Assembly (NCBI GenBank): GCA_034434915.1
Contig: DAOTYE010000068.1
Location: 1-35,349, forward strand
DNA length: 35,349 nt
From: DAOTYE01 sp034434915
Lineage (GTDB): Bacteria; Chloroflexota; Dehalococcoidia; Dehalococcoidales; RBG-16-60-22
Direction: 5' to 3'
Shown: positions 7,108 through 15,451 of the stretch, in pieces
Position numbering within the stretch: the stretch's first letter is position 1
Layout: every line of letters starts with the position of its first letter
Notes under the pieces: model-generated
The model's input: the letters and a program-made list of their open reading frames with translations, nothing else
The model's database searches: none
Told to the model about the DNA's origin: nothing
Made by a program: the position numbers and the translations under genes

Positions 7108-7497
7108 ATGTCACGGGCTATTGCTCATTTCAGCTTGAAGCGAGCGCTCCGCAGTGAAAAAGGAGCGCTTTTTCTGGAAACGGCAGTTGCCCTGGTCTTG
7201 CTGGGAATTGTCGGCACGGCGTTTTTGAGCGCCCTGGCGACTTCTTCAACCTCCCGCGTGACCGCTGATGAACATGCCACCGGCAGAATCCTGGCTGAAT
7301 CCCAGATGGAGGATATCAAAAAGCAGAGCTATTCCCTCTCCTATGACCCGGTGCCAATTCCTGATGAATATCCGGGTTACTTCGCGGTGGTTGACACTGA
7401 GAGCCTCCGCAACGGACAGATACAGAAAATAACGATAACCATACGGCATCACAATAAGGACGTCACCCGGCTGGAAAGCTACAAGGTGAACCGATGA
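7108..7497 (+). CDS. Prepilin-type pseudopilin (PilV/GspI-like)
   Basis: This is a 129-aa type IV pilin-like protein. After a short basic leader it has the prepilin peptidase site G19|A20 with E24 at mature position +5, then a hydrophobic helix (about 20-45) ending at a Ser/Thr-rich start of the globular part. The open frame extends upstream to TTG 7021, but ATG 7108 is chosen because GGGAGGA lies 4 bases before it and the leader then has normal length. The mature protein would sit in the membrane until assembled into a pseudopilus. Its stop overlaps the next gene's ATG (ATGA). Assignment to PilV or GspI is tentative. Confidence 0.8.
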   Translation: MSRAIAHFSLKRALRSEKGALFLETAVALVLLGIVGTAFLSALATSSTSRVTADEHATGRILAESQMEDIKKQSYSLSYDPVPIPDEYPGYFAVVDTESLRNGQIQKITITIRHHNKDVTRLESYKVNR

Positions 7498-8021
7498 TAC
7501 GCCGCATCGTGAGGTTGTTAAGTAACAGACAGCTTGGCTTCACCCTGATTGAGCTACTCGTGGCTGCCGCGCTGACCAGCATCATCGGCTTCGGAGCAGC
7601 CACCGCCACATTTCAGGTGGTAACACAGAACCAGAGAAATAATCTTTACACCACCGCCAGCCGGAACACGATGAATGCCATACACTGGATTAGCCGGGAT
7701 GCCCAGATGACCCAGACGGTCACGCCAGATAGTGGCACCACCGGTTTCCCGCTTACGCTGAGCTGGGTGGAGTGGGATAACTCCGTGCACCAAATCATTT
7801 ATTCTATCTCTGGTGATACCATCAGGCGGAGCTACTCAGTTAACGGTGGAGACCCAGAAGAGGTCATGATAGCTCAGTATATTAACTCAACCGGACTGAA
7901 CACCATGTGTGAGCTTAATGGCGATGTGCTCACCATAAAAGTAACCGCCACTGTGGGGCAGGGCGGTCATGCCGTGACCGTAAGCAAAGTGCGCAAAATC
8001 ACCCCGAGACCGAGTTTGTAA
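7494..8021 (+). CDS. Prepilin-type pseudopilin (PilW/GspJ-like)
   Basis: This 175-aa protein has a textbook prepilin motif: G15|FTLIE with E20 at +5, followed by a long hydrophobic helix LLVAAALTSIIGFG. The C-terminal globular domain is beta-rich and has the W-x-R-D-A pattern (WISRDAQM) typical of PilW/GspJ-like minor pilins. It overlaps the upstream pseudopilin gene by 4 bases and ends 2 bases before the large third gene, so the three are clearly one operon. It probably helps prime or cap a pilus-like fibre. No assembly ATPase or peptidase gene is in the window. Confidence 0.83.
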   Translation: MIRRIVRLLSNRQLGFTLIELLVAAALTSIIGFGAATATFQVVTQNQRNNLYTTASRNTMNAIHWISRDAQMTQTVTPDSGTTGFPLTLSWVEWDNSVHQIIYSISGDTIRRSYSVNGGDPEEVMIAQYINSTGLNTMCELNGDVLTIKVTATVGQGGHAVTVSKVRKITPRPSL

Positions 8022-8023
8022 CG

Positions 8024-10807
8024 ATGTTTAAAAAGATACGTAACCGCATGAGGACATGTCTGCACGGAGAGAGCGGGCAGGCACTGGTCACAGTGCTTGT
8101 CCTGCTGGTTATCGGCAGTCTCACACTGCCCCCCGTACTGTCCCACCTCGCTACTGCTCTCAGGACCGAGCGCATCTACCGGGACAAGGCTGATGAGCTT
8201 TATGCCGCTGATTCTGGAATTGAAGATGCCATCTGGCAGATTAAATATGACCGCCTGCAGGCAATCTTTACTGACCCGCTCTATGACCCTTATGACTACA
8301 GCACCGTTTACTCATACACCATGGAAGAGCCCGTCAATGGTTTGACGCCGGATATCACCATCCAGAACATCTGGATTCCCAAGGACGCCGGACCGCTAAG
8401 CCCGTCTGAGGCAAGAGCCATTGCTGAGGGCAATAAATTGATGGTAGCGGGCACTGCTATTGATGGCGCAAACTATAAGATAAAGATAAATTTCCTCCCC
8501 GCGGAAGGTGAAGAAGATGATTTAATCGTCCAGACCATTGGCATATGGTTACCGCTCGGCTTCACATACAATATGGGCTCCAGCAACCTGGAAGAGAACC
8601 CGCTTGACCCCTATTACTCTGTGCCCACGGTTGAACCTCATGCCGGCGGCGAGGCGGTCATCTGGGAGTTTGAATCAGTGCCATTTACCTCTTTCCCCGG
8701 CGTGAACCCCATGGAAGAGCCCATGATGACTGAAATCACCTTTCAATATACCGCCAGCAAGCCGGATACTACTCCTGTCGCCATCGCCTGGATGGTGGTC
8801 ACCGGCGTGCCTGACCTGCCCATGTCCTGGGACATTGACACCCGCATTTTCCGCATCACCTCAACCGTTAACAATACTCAGATTGAAGCCTACTCCGCCA
8901 AGTGTGAGCTACGCAAGATGGGCAGCGCCATTTCCGGAGACTATTATGCCGTAGGTGACTCTCTGATGATAGATACCAACCATGACTGGCATGGCGTCCG
9001 TGACCTGCTCCTTTCATCCAGCTACCGGGAGATTGACGCCATACCCGCCAGCGCTCAGGTTATTGCCGCTTACCTTTACTGGTCCGGGTGGAAAAACGGG
9101 CAAAGCATATTCTCAGACACATGTACCAACTTTAATAACTGGGACAGAGGTGATTTAAGCCAGACAAGAGTCCCAACGGCTGATGGCGACATCAGCGGCA
9201 CCTGGAACCCCTATCCCTCAAACCCTTCAACGCGCTGGGATAAGGTGGATGAAACGACGCCAAACGACGCCGATTACATGACCGGCACGACTGATTCAGG
9301 TGGTTACATGCTGTTTAGCTTTTCCCCATTTTCAGTGCCCCCCGGCTCCACTATTATTGACCTCACAGTGTATGTCCGAGCCAAAGATGTCAGCAGTGGC
9401 ACCAATAACATCCGCCCTTCTATCAAGGTGTACGGGACCCGCTATAATACCACTGCCACAAGCAACAACCCGGGGACCAGCTTCACCACTTATAGCTATT
9501 CATACACTACCAATCCCAGCACCGGGGCAGCCTGGACGGTGGCGGACATCAACGGGACGGGCAGCCGCCCACTCCAGCAGTTTGGCGTTTACAGCAGTGA
9601 CCTGAACCCTGATATCCAGATATCAATGGTCTATGCCGAGGTACATTATTTTGCTGATACTAGCCGCTGGAGCATTAATTCTGACCGCTTCCAGGGGCAG
9701 GGCACCAGTTCAGCCACCACGGAACAGAGAACTATCACCATGAAAAACAGCGTGGACCTGAGTTCCTATGCTTCAGGGACAGTCAGAGCCTATTGGAACC
9801 AGACCAAGAGCGGGACTCTGGAATCTGGTGATGCCCTTTACTACGCTTTTTACAACAGCAGTGGATGGAGCAGTGATTTCGTGGCATTTCAAGGCAATTC
9901 TACGCCTACCAATCCTATAACTGTCGTCATTCCTGATGCTTATCTCACCAGCAATTTTAAGATGCGGTTTTATTTCAACTTCAATGACACCGCCGAATAT
10001 GTGTACCTTGACAATATCAAACTATTAGCCTATACCCCGGATACCTCCGTTGTCTTCAAAATCAATGACGTCCAGGTCTATCTTGACGAAAATGGTGAGC
10101 CCCAGCAGGGCGCCCAGGAGCTGACCGCCGGTGAAGCGGAAACGCTGGAAAACCAGCCCGGTGAGTATTCTTATGCCTGCCACCGTGATGTTACCCGGCT
10201 GGTCAAGGCTTACTCTGACCTGGGCGAGGGTGAAAACCGCACCGGCAATGGCAAATATGAGGTCGGCGGGGTGGACGGAGATACTGGCTCAGAATGGTCT
10301 TACGCCGGCTGGTCTCTGGTCATCATTTACTCCAGTCCTGAGACGGCGGGGCATATGCTCTATCTCTGGGACACGTTTGCCTTCAACCATGGGAATGAGA
10401 ACCTTGACTTTGACAATGATGGTCAGCCGGGCGGCGATATCAAAGGCTTCTTCATCCCCGAGCCCATTCAGGGTGAAACGATTGCGGCAACGTTGACCGT
10501 CTTCGTCGGGGAGGGGGACAACTGTTATACCGGTGACTATCTGAGGTTCAATGGCACCAACCTCTCTGACGGCTATAGCACCAGCAATGTCTGGAACGGA
10601 AGGTCAATTGGGATGAATGAGGACGGCGTGGATGTGGATACCTTTTATATCACCTGGGCAAGCAACTTGCTTGAACCGGGAGATACCACAGCTCATATTG
10701 ATTTGCCTTCCGGGACAGATAACTGGAACCTGATATACATTATCCTCTCCATGCGCAGTGAGACCACCACGGGCGGCACCGTGCATTACGTCATCCGCCA
10801 CAACTAG
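8024..10807 (+). CDS. Very large PilX/GspK-like minor pilin with nested surface domains
   Basis: This is a 927-aa protein whose N terminus (GESGQALVTVLVLLVIGS) looks like a PilX/GspK minor pilin: cleavage after G18 and no Glu at +5 (Thr instead), as in GspK. A tyrosine/Asp-rich beta region follows. From about residue 346, AYLYWSGW and, much later, VVFKINDVQVYL (about 675) through WSYAGWSLVIIYSS resemble a single surface domain of the DUF3344 sort, split by an insert. The insert itself seems split: FNNWDRGD (370) continues at SRWSINSDRFQGQ (547), with a jelly-roll-like module between. Typical minor pilins are 150-350 aa. It is likely an adhesin at a pilus tip. Domain names are inference. Confidence 0.72.
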   Translation: MFKKIRNRMRTCLHGESGQALVTVLVLLVIGSLTLPPVLSHLATALRTERIYRDKADELYAADSGIEDAIWQIKYDRLQAIFTDPLYDPYDYSTVYSYTMEEPVNGLTPDITIQNIWIPKDAGPLSPSEARAIAEGNKLMVAGTAIDGANYKIKINFLPAEGEEDDLIVQTIGIWLPLGFTYNMGSSNLEENPLDPYYSVPTVEPHAGGEAVIWEFESVPFTSFPGVNPMEEPMMTEITFQYTASKPDTTPVAIAWMVVTGVPDLPMSWDIDTRIFRITSTVNNTQIEAYSAKCELRKMGSAISGDYYAVGDSLMIDTNHDWHGVRDLLLSSSYREIDAIPASAQVIAAYLYWSGWKNGQSIFSDTCTNFNNWDRGDLSQTRVPTADGDISGTWNPYPSNPSTRWDKVDETTPNDADYMTGTTDSGGYMLFSFSPFSVPPGSTIIDLTVYVRAKDVSSGTNNIRPSIKVYGTRYNTTATSNNPGTSFTTYSYSYTTNPSTGAAWTVADINGTGSRPLQQFGVYSSDLNPDIQISMVYAEVHYFADTSRWSINSDRFQGQGTSSATTEQRTITMKNSVDLSSYASGTVRAYWNQTKSGTLESGDALYYAFYNSSGWSSDFVAFQGNSTPTNPITVVIPDAYLTSNFKMRFYFNFNDTAEYVYLDNIKLLAYTPDTSVVFKINDVQVYLDENGEPQQGAQELTAGEAETLENQPGEYSYACHRDVTRLVKAYSDLGEGENRTGNGKYEVGGVDGDTGSEWSYAGWSLVIIYSSPETAGHMLYLWDTFAFNHGNENLDFDNDGQPGGDIKGFFIPEPIQGETIAATLTVFVGEGDNCYTGDYLRFNGTNLSDGYSTSNVWNGRSIGMNEDGVDVDTFYITWASNLLEPGDTTAHIDLPSGTDNWNLIYIILSMRSETTTGGTVHYVIRHN

Positions 10808-10826
10808 CTAGTTTGCCAGCCTGCTC

Positions 10827-11363
10827 CTAAACTGAAAAGCTCACGTAGTAGTTACTGCCTTCAACTGTCAGCTTCAGCGCAGGGTCATATTTGCGGAAAA
10901 TGCTGAGCATAACCACGTTATCCGCACTCAGTTCAGCCACAAAGGTGATTATCCCTTTTGCCCTGGCGATTGAGGCAAGCTCCTTAAGCAGGTGAGTTCC
11001 CAGCCCTTTCATCTGCTCCCTGTCTTCAACCACAAAGGCAACCTCTGCCCTTCTACGGTCAGGCAGGCGGTAGTAACGCCCCACCCCCACGATGTCTGTT
11101 TTCCCTTCCCGGCACATTTCAGCCACCAGCGCTGATTGTTCCTCATAGTCCACCTTACAGAAACGCTCCAGTTCCTCTCCCGTCAATTCTGTCTTGACAC
11201 AGTGGAAGCGCAGGAAGCGGGTTTCCGGGCTGAGCCGGTGAAACAGCGTCAGCAGAGCAACCTGGTCATCAGGGCGGATTGGGCGGATGAGGGCTTTCCT
11301 GCCATCCAGCAGGGTGACCTCACACCGGTAGTCCGGCGGTGGACAGACTTTCTCCCTCGCCAT
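10827..11363 (-). CDS. GNAT family N-acetyltransferase
   Basis: This 178-aa protein has a single GNAT domain. The acetyl-CoA-binding signature is QMKGLGTHLL in the V-EDREQMKGLGTHLL segment, preceded by the beta strand AEVAFVVED. The N-terminal portion (ALIRPIRPDDQ, LSPETRFLRF) closely resembles the acetyltransferase domain fused to acyl-CoA synthetase-like proteins (Pat type), here stand-alone. It could therefore acetylate protein lysines, though small-molecule substrates are possible. GAGGG lies 4 bases before the ATG. It is convergent with the pilin operon, only 19 bases away, and no terminator is obvious between them. Confidence 0.85.
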   Translation of the reverse strand: MAREKVCPPPDYRCEVTLLDGRKALIRPIRPDDQVALLTLFHRLSPETRFLRFHCVKTELTGEELERFCKVDYEEQSALVAEMCREGKTDIVGVGRYYRLPDRRRAEVAFVVEDREQMKGLGTHLLKELASIARAKGIITFVAELSADNVVMLSIFRKYDPALKLTVEGSNYYVSFSV

Positions 11364-11480
11364 TTAACCCTCAGTACAGAAGGTTTGATGCCTACCTGAA
11401 CTGAAAAGCAACGCCGCTTCTTATTTTTTGAAAAGCCGCCTGATATGCTCAGTGGTCAAATGTCTAATAGTCTTTACGGC

Positions 11481-12197
11481 TTAATCCCTGCCCTCTATCG
11501 CCACCGCCCTGATGGGAAAAGAGTCCAGACCACCCATCTTTGCCGGAAAGCAGAAAAAGAGGAACCTCGGTTTGGTCAGCTTATCCATATTGGCAAGTCG
11601 CTCAATGATGGGGATTCCATTTGAAAGCATGAGGTCATGGGTAAATGCCGTCTTCAGGTCTTTCAGGATGAGGGGATTTTCCGGAATGACGGTATCATCA
11701 AAGCCGACAAGTTTGACTTTCTTCGTCAGAAGATATTCTGCGGCATCTTTAGTCATATAGCTCCGCTCCTCTCCTTTCAACCCGGTACGGCAGTTCCCGA
11801 AGAGCACGATGTCACGCTCCTGGATGGGAAATCTTTTCAGCACTGCGGTATCAATGGCAGTTTTCGGCTTGAAATCTTTGCCGTTCACAAAAGTCGCCAT
11901 GCCGAAGAAGCTTGAAAGCGGCACCTCGCTCAAGTCTGGAGCGCTTCTGCCATGGCGCGCCGGGATGAAGTGAGAGGGGCATTCCACGTGGGTGGAGATA
12001 TGGTTTTCCATGTCAATGTAATGCATGGTCTCTCCCGGTCCAGACCACGGTTTTACCGGGGCATAGTCAAACTGCTTGATTTCATAACGCCGGGGAGGCG
12101 CGCCGAACGGGCTCTCCGCTCCGCCGGGATTCACCTTGAGGGAAAGGTCAACCAGCCGGCTGTTAACCAGGTAATCTGCCACCATATTTATGTCCAT
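11481..12197 (-). CDS. Cyclase family protein (kynurenine-formamidase-like hydrolase)
   Basis: This 238-aa protein belongs to the cyclase/KynB-like metal-dependent amidohydrolase family. The segment HISTHVECPSHF (His-x-x-Thr-His-x-x-x-Pro-x-His pattern) is the metal-binding motif expected for it. The family includes formamidases, isatin hydrolases and polyketide cyclases, so the substrate is open. The open frame reaches an ATG at 12221, but AAGGAGG lies after that ATG and 8 bases before the ATG at 12197, so 12197 is the start. It is the last gene of the TRAP operon, 33 bases after dctM, so it may process the imported compound. Confidence 0.82.
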   Translation of the reverse strand: MDINMVADYLVNSRLVDLSLKVNPGGAESPFGAPPRRYEIKQFDYAPVKPWSGPGETMHYIDMENHISTHVECPSHFIPARHGRSAPDLSEVPLSSFFGMATFVNGKDFKPKTAIDTAVLKRFPIQERDIVLFGNCRTGLKGEERSYMTKDAAEYLLTKKVKLVGFDDTVIPENPLILKDLKTAFTHDLMLSNGIPIIERLANMDKLTKPRFLFFCFPAKMGGLDSFPIRAVAIEGRD

Positions 12198-12230
12198 TTT
12201 ATCAAACCTCCTTAATTCCATGACACAAAA

Positions 12231-13565
12231 CTATTTTATCATTTTTCCGGGAAGCCACAGGATTATCTCCGGAAACAGGACACAAAGCGTCACGCCAACA
12301 AGCACCAGCGCAATAAAGGGCATCACTCCACGCACGATATCTGCCATGGTAATGCCCAGCTCCGGGCTGGCAGTCCCCCTCAGGAAAAAGATGCCCGGCG
12401 CAAACGGCGGCGTCATGAATGACGTCTGCAAATTGACACACACCATCAGAGCAAACCACAGCGGGTCAAAGCCTAGCGCCGGCACCATCGGTGAAATGAT
12501 GGGGATGATGATGAAGAGAATCCCAATCCAGTCCAGGAAAAAACCGAGCAGGAAAATAATGGCTTGTATGATGATAAATGCCCCCCATTTCCCGCCCGGC
12601 ATGGTGAGAATGAGCTCTTCTATCACCTTGCCACAGCCGGCGCTGAGGAAAATGCCGACAAAGGCATAAGCACAGGCACCGATGAGCAGAATCATACCGG
12701 TCAGCCTCAGCGTCTCCAGCGCCGTACCGGTGAACACCTTGAAAGTCAATTTGCGGTAGGAGAGAGCCAGCAAAGTGGCGACCACTGCGCCGGATGCCGC
12801 CGCTTCAGTGGGTGCGGCAACACCAAGGAAAATAACGCCGAGCACCGCCAGGACGAGTACCACCGTGGGCACAATAGAGGTGAGAAGCAAGACCGTTCTT
12901 TTCATAAAAGGCACGTTTCTTTCCTCAGTCGGTATGGGGGGTCCATCTGAGGGGTTTAGCCAGCAACGCACCGCGATGTAAAAAATATAAAGCCCGGAAA
13001 GCAAAAAGCCGGGCATAAAAGCCGCCATGAAGAGTTTGCCCACAGATATCATCGCCATAGGACCGTAGACGATGAGCATAATACTTGGTGGGATAAGGAT
13101 GCCCAGACAGCCCGCGGCGACAATGGTGCCTGTCGCCAGGCTTTTGTCATAGCCGCGCTTGACCATTGCCGGCAGAGCGACAAGGGCGAGCATGGTGATG
13201 GAAGCCGCGATAATACCCACGCAGGCGGCAAGAACTGTGCCAATCACCACGGTAACAATTGCCAGGCCACCCCGGAGACCACCAAGCCACAGATAGAGTG
13301 AGTCATACATCTTTTCCGCAATACCAGAGCGCTCCAGCATCCCGCCCATGAAGACAAAGAGGGGCACTGCGAGCAGAGTGTAGTTCGTAACCAGTCCATA
13401 AATACGGGAGAATATCAAATCAAATGAGGTGCTACCATACAGCAAATAACCCATGACGACTGCCACACCGCCAATAGGAATTGCCAGGGGGAAGCCGGTG
13501 ATGACCCCCAGGAAAATACCGCCCAGCATGATAACGGTCAGTATCTCTGGACTCAGATTAATCAT
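12231..13565 (-). CDS. dctM: TRAP transporter large permease subunit (DctM)
   Basis: This 444-aa, very hydrophobic protein has about 12 membrane segments. It matches the DctM subunit of tripartite ATP-independent periplasmic transporters, which carries sodium-coupled solute flux. Typical stretches are GFPLAIPIGGVAVVMG at the N terminus, VPLFVFMGGMLERSG, and PPSIMLIVYG in the middle. The start overlaps the dctQ stop by 8 bases, so the two membrane subunits are coupled. The substrate cannot be read from this subunit. Family members usually carry C4-dicarboxylates, keto acids or similar carboxylates. Confidence 0.9.
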   Translation of the reverse strand: MINLSPEILTVIMLGGIFLGVITGFPLAIPIGGVAVVMGYLLYGSTSFDLIFSRIYGLVTNYTLLAVPLFVFMGGMLERSGIAEKMYDSLYLWLGGLRGGLAIVTVVIGTVLAACVGIIAASITMLALVALPAMVKRGYDKSLATGTIVAAGCLGILIPPSIMLIVYGPMAMISVGKLFMAAFMPGFLLSGLYIFYIAVRCWLNPSDGPPIPTEERNVPFMKRTVLLLTSIVPTVVLVLAVLGVIFLGVAAPTEAAASGAVVATLLALSYRKLTFKVFTGTALETLRLTGMILLIGACAYAFVGIFLSAGCGKVIEELILTMPGGKWGAFIIIQAIIFLLGFFLDWIGILFIIIPIISPMVPALGFDPLWFALMVCVNLQTSFMTPPFAPGIFFLRGTASPELGITMADIVRGVMPFIALVLVGVTLCVLFPEIILWLPGKMIK

Positions 13566-14067
13566 ACGGTTTACTCCTCACGAGCGTGTAGACATCGCGT
13601 ACAAATTGAGCCATTGCCTGCAGGGCAAAGAGGCAGAAACCCACATAAATTGTGGTCTTTATCGGTCCGGCGGGAGGTAGCCAACTGCTCTCAATGAGCT
13701 TCTCATGCACTCTCCAGGCAAAGCTCACCCCGGAATAGCCCCCGTAGATAAGGACGAAGAGAAAAGGAAAGAGAAAAATAACAGAGCACACCACATCAAT
13801 AACTGCCTTACCCCGCGGTGACAGGTGAGAATATAACAGGTCCACCCGGACATGGCTGTGATGTTTGTGTACGTAAGACCATGCCAGCACGGCCAGTGCA
13901 CCACCAATCATGTATGAGGTCTCATATACCCAGCGGGTGGGCGCATTGAAAACGTATCTGGCAATGGTTTCAAAAGCAAGTACAAATATAAGTGCAATGA
14001 CCAGCCAGAGGAAAATTCTTCCGGTGTACTCACTAATGGTATCAATAATCTTTAGTAGTGTCCTCAT
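13558..14067 (-). CDS. dctQ: TRAP transporter small permease subunit (DctQ)
   Basis: This 169-aa protein has four membrane helices and the DctQ-type pattern ETIARYVFNAPTRWVYE after helix 1. It forms the membrane complex with DctM. The frame is open up to GTG 14094, but that codon lies inside a strong inverted repeat. ATGs at 14079 and 14067 are better, and 14067 is preferred because GGGGAAAG lies 3 bases upstream and the protein then begins MRTLLKIIDTIS, normal for the family. The start remains somewhat uncertain. The gene overlaps dctM by 8 bases. Confidence 0.85.
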   Translation of the reverse strand: MRTLLKIIDTISEYTGRIFLWLVIALIFVLAFETIARYVFNAPTRWVYETSYMIGGALAVLAWSYVHKHHSHVRVDLLYSHLSPRGKAVIDVVCSVIFLFPFLFVLIYGGYSGVSFAWRVHEKLIESSWLPPAGPIKTTIYVGFCLFALQAMAQFVRDVYTLVRSKPYD

Positions 14068-14087
14068 AGCTTTCCCCATCTTTAATA

Positions 14088-14120
14088 ACCCCACCCCGAG
14101 AATACCTCCCGGGGTGGGGT
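14088..14120 (-). other. Strong stem-loop between dctP and dctQ
   Basis: ACCCCACCCCG (14088-14098) and CGGGGTGGGGT (14110-14120) form a perfect 11-bp, GC-rich stem with an 11-base loop. It follows the dctP stop by about 40 bases and precedes dctQ. There is no T-run after the stem on the minus strand, so it is more likely an mRNA-stabilising or partial attenuation element. Such an element would keep binding-protein levels above permease levels, as seen in other binding-protein transporters. Confidence 0.65.
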
Positions 14121-14158
14121 CTCATTGGGCATTTGATAGCAAGGTGTAAGTTACTGTT

Positions 14159-15328
14159 TTACTGAATGCCCATTTCCAGACATGCCGCCTTCCAGGCGCG
14201 CTGTGACTCCAGGACCTTCTTGTAGAAGGGGTTTTCCGCGGCAATTTTATCGTATGTTGCCGGAGAGACTTTGATGATTTCAGCATCAATGTCTTTGGGC
14301 AGAGGAGCGACCACGCAGCCGTAATCTTTCATTTTCTGGATTGCCGCGATGTCCTGAACCACCCCCTCAGCAAAGTAGGGTGCTACCAGAGAGTTAGCAC
14401 AGGTAGTGACCAGTTGCTGAAGCTCCGGACCGATGGCATTCCACGCCTTCTCGTTCACCCAAAGCTCCTGGCTATCTGACGGGGCACGCGTGGGCGAAAG
14501 ATAAACGTACTTCGCCACTTCATGGAAAGAATTAGAATAGTTGACGGCGGGGGTAACATACTCAAAGGCATCAATGACACCGCGTTTTAACGCGTCATAC
14601 ACCTCAGCACCGGAGAGAACCACGGCTGATACCCCCATCTTGCCCAGGATTTCCACCAGGACCGGCACGCCGACCCTCATCTTCAATCCCTTGAGGTCTG
14701 CCAGGGACTTAATCTCTTTCTTGGATTGAACCCAGACCTCAGCGGTATAGAGAGTAAATGGTGAAACAAAGCGTTCACCAGAGCCGGCAACCATCTCATT
14801 AGCGAGCTTCAACCCTTCACCCTGATAGTACCATAGCATGAGCTGGGTGCCGGTAAGACCATTGACCCACTGGGCGAAGAGAGGTCCTGCCCGGTTGTAA
14901 GATTCAAGCCAGCCGCCGCCCACGTGGCCTATCTCAATGCTACCTTTCATAAGTGCTTCATGCTCAGACTTTACCGGCACGTAGCCCCCGGCAGGCTGGG
15001 TATCAATGACCAGGCGTCCACCTGCCATGCTGTTTACCAGTTTGGCAAAGTTCGTGGTCTGGGTATAGCCGCGGTCTCCGGCCGGCGCCCAGGAACACAT
15101 GCGCCATTTAATCGCCTGTGCGGGCTGTGCCGGCGAGGGCGCTGGTGAAGGAGCGGGTGCAGGCGCTGGGGCTGGTGCTGGTGCAGGAGCAGGAGCTGGG
15201 GCTGGTGCGGGTGCGGGAGCCGGTGCAGGCGCAGGTGCGGGAGCAGGCGCCGGTTTAGCGCAGGCGACCAGAATGCTGGTGAGTAAAATGACAACCATCA
15301 ATACGGAAATAAAGATTTTTTTATTCAT
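14159..15328 (-). CDS. dctP: TRAP transporter solute-binding lipoprotein (DctP)
   Basis: This 389-aa extracytoplasmic binding protein has a signal peptide ending in the lipobox LVAC (lipid-attached C23). A Pro-Ala linker of about 17 PA dipeptides follows, then the DctP domain from about residue 72 (IKWRMCSWAP...). Features typical of the family are KIKSLADLKGLKMRV-like text (residues about 205-220), AFEYVTPAVN and the late RAPSDSQELWVN. The linker probably works as a rigid stalk from the membrane. The gene is first in the TRAP operon, with GGAGG about 15 bases and AAAGGA 6 bases before the ATG. The ligand is unknown. Confidence 0.88.
   Translation of the reverse strand: MNKKIFISVLMVVILLTSILVACAKPAPAPAPAPAPAPAPAPAPAPAPAPAPAPAPAPAPSPAPSPAQPAQAIKWRMCSWAPAGDRGYTQTTNFAKLVNSMAGGRLVIDTQPAGGYVPVKSEHEALMKGSIEIGHVGGGWLESYNRAGPLFAQWVNGLTGTQLMLWYYQGEGLKLANEMVAGSGERFVSPFTLYTAEVWVQSKKEIKSLADLKGLKMRVGVPVLVEILGKMGVSAVVLSGAEVYDALKRGVIDAFEYVTPAVNYSNSFHEVAKYVYLSPTRAPSDSQELWVNEKAWNAIGPELQQLVTTCANSLVAPYFAEGVVQDIAAIQKMKDYGCVVAPLPKDIDAEIIKVSPATYDKIAAENPFYKKVLESQRAWKAACLEMGIQ
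15150..15251. repeat. 17-unit hexanucleotide repeat encoding the Pro-Ala linker of dctP
   Basis: Seventeen consecutive 6-base units of the form GGNGCN (plus strand) encode alternating Ala and Pro on the minus strand. The third codon positions vary, so the peptide is conserved while the DNA is degenerate. This favours selection on the protein and gives only moderate scope for slippage. The units at the 5' side (GAAGGA, GGCGAG) encode Pro-Ser variants. Confidence 0.9.
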
Positions 15329-15451
15329 TTATCCTTTCTTCCTCCAAATGAAATTGATAAAAGGATACCTGTTTGTGACCTTATACTTTAGCCGCTCTCA
15401 CCTCCTTCTGATAGAAAAATAGATATCTGCAATACCAGTGTGAGCTAAAAG

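Noticed and set aside
10808..10826. Terminator between the convergent pilin and GNAT genes
   Set aside because: Only 19 bases, with no stem and no T-run.
11391..11480. Intrinsic terminator downstream of the cyclase gene
   Set aside because: AAGCCG...CGGCTT can pair and T-rich sequence follows, but the loop would be over 35 bases, so it is not convincing.
15150..15251. CRISPR-like repeat array
   Set aside because: Units are 6 bases with no spacers and are in frame with a Pro-Ala linker.
15099..15422. Long plus-strand frame rich in Gly-Ala, resembling a collagen- or silk-like protein
   Set aside because: It is the antisense of the Pro-Ala repeat of dctP. GC-rich hexamer repeats open several frames. 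The dctP reading has a signal peptide, lipobox and domain.
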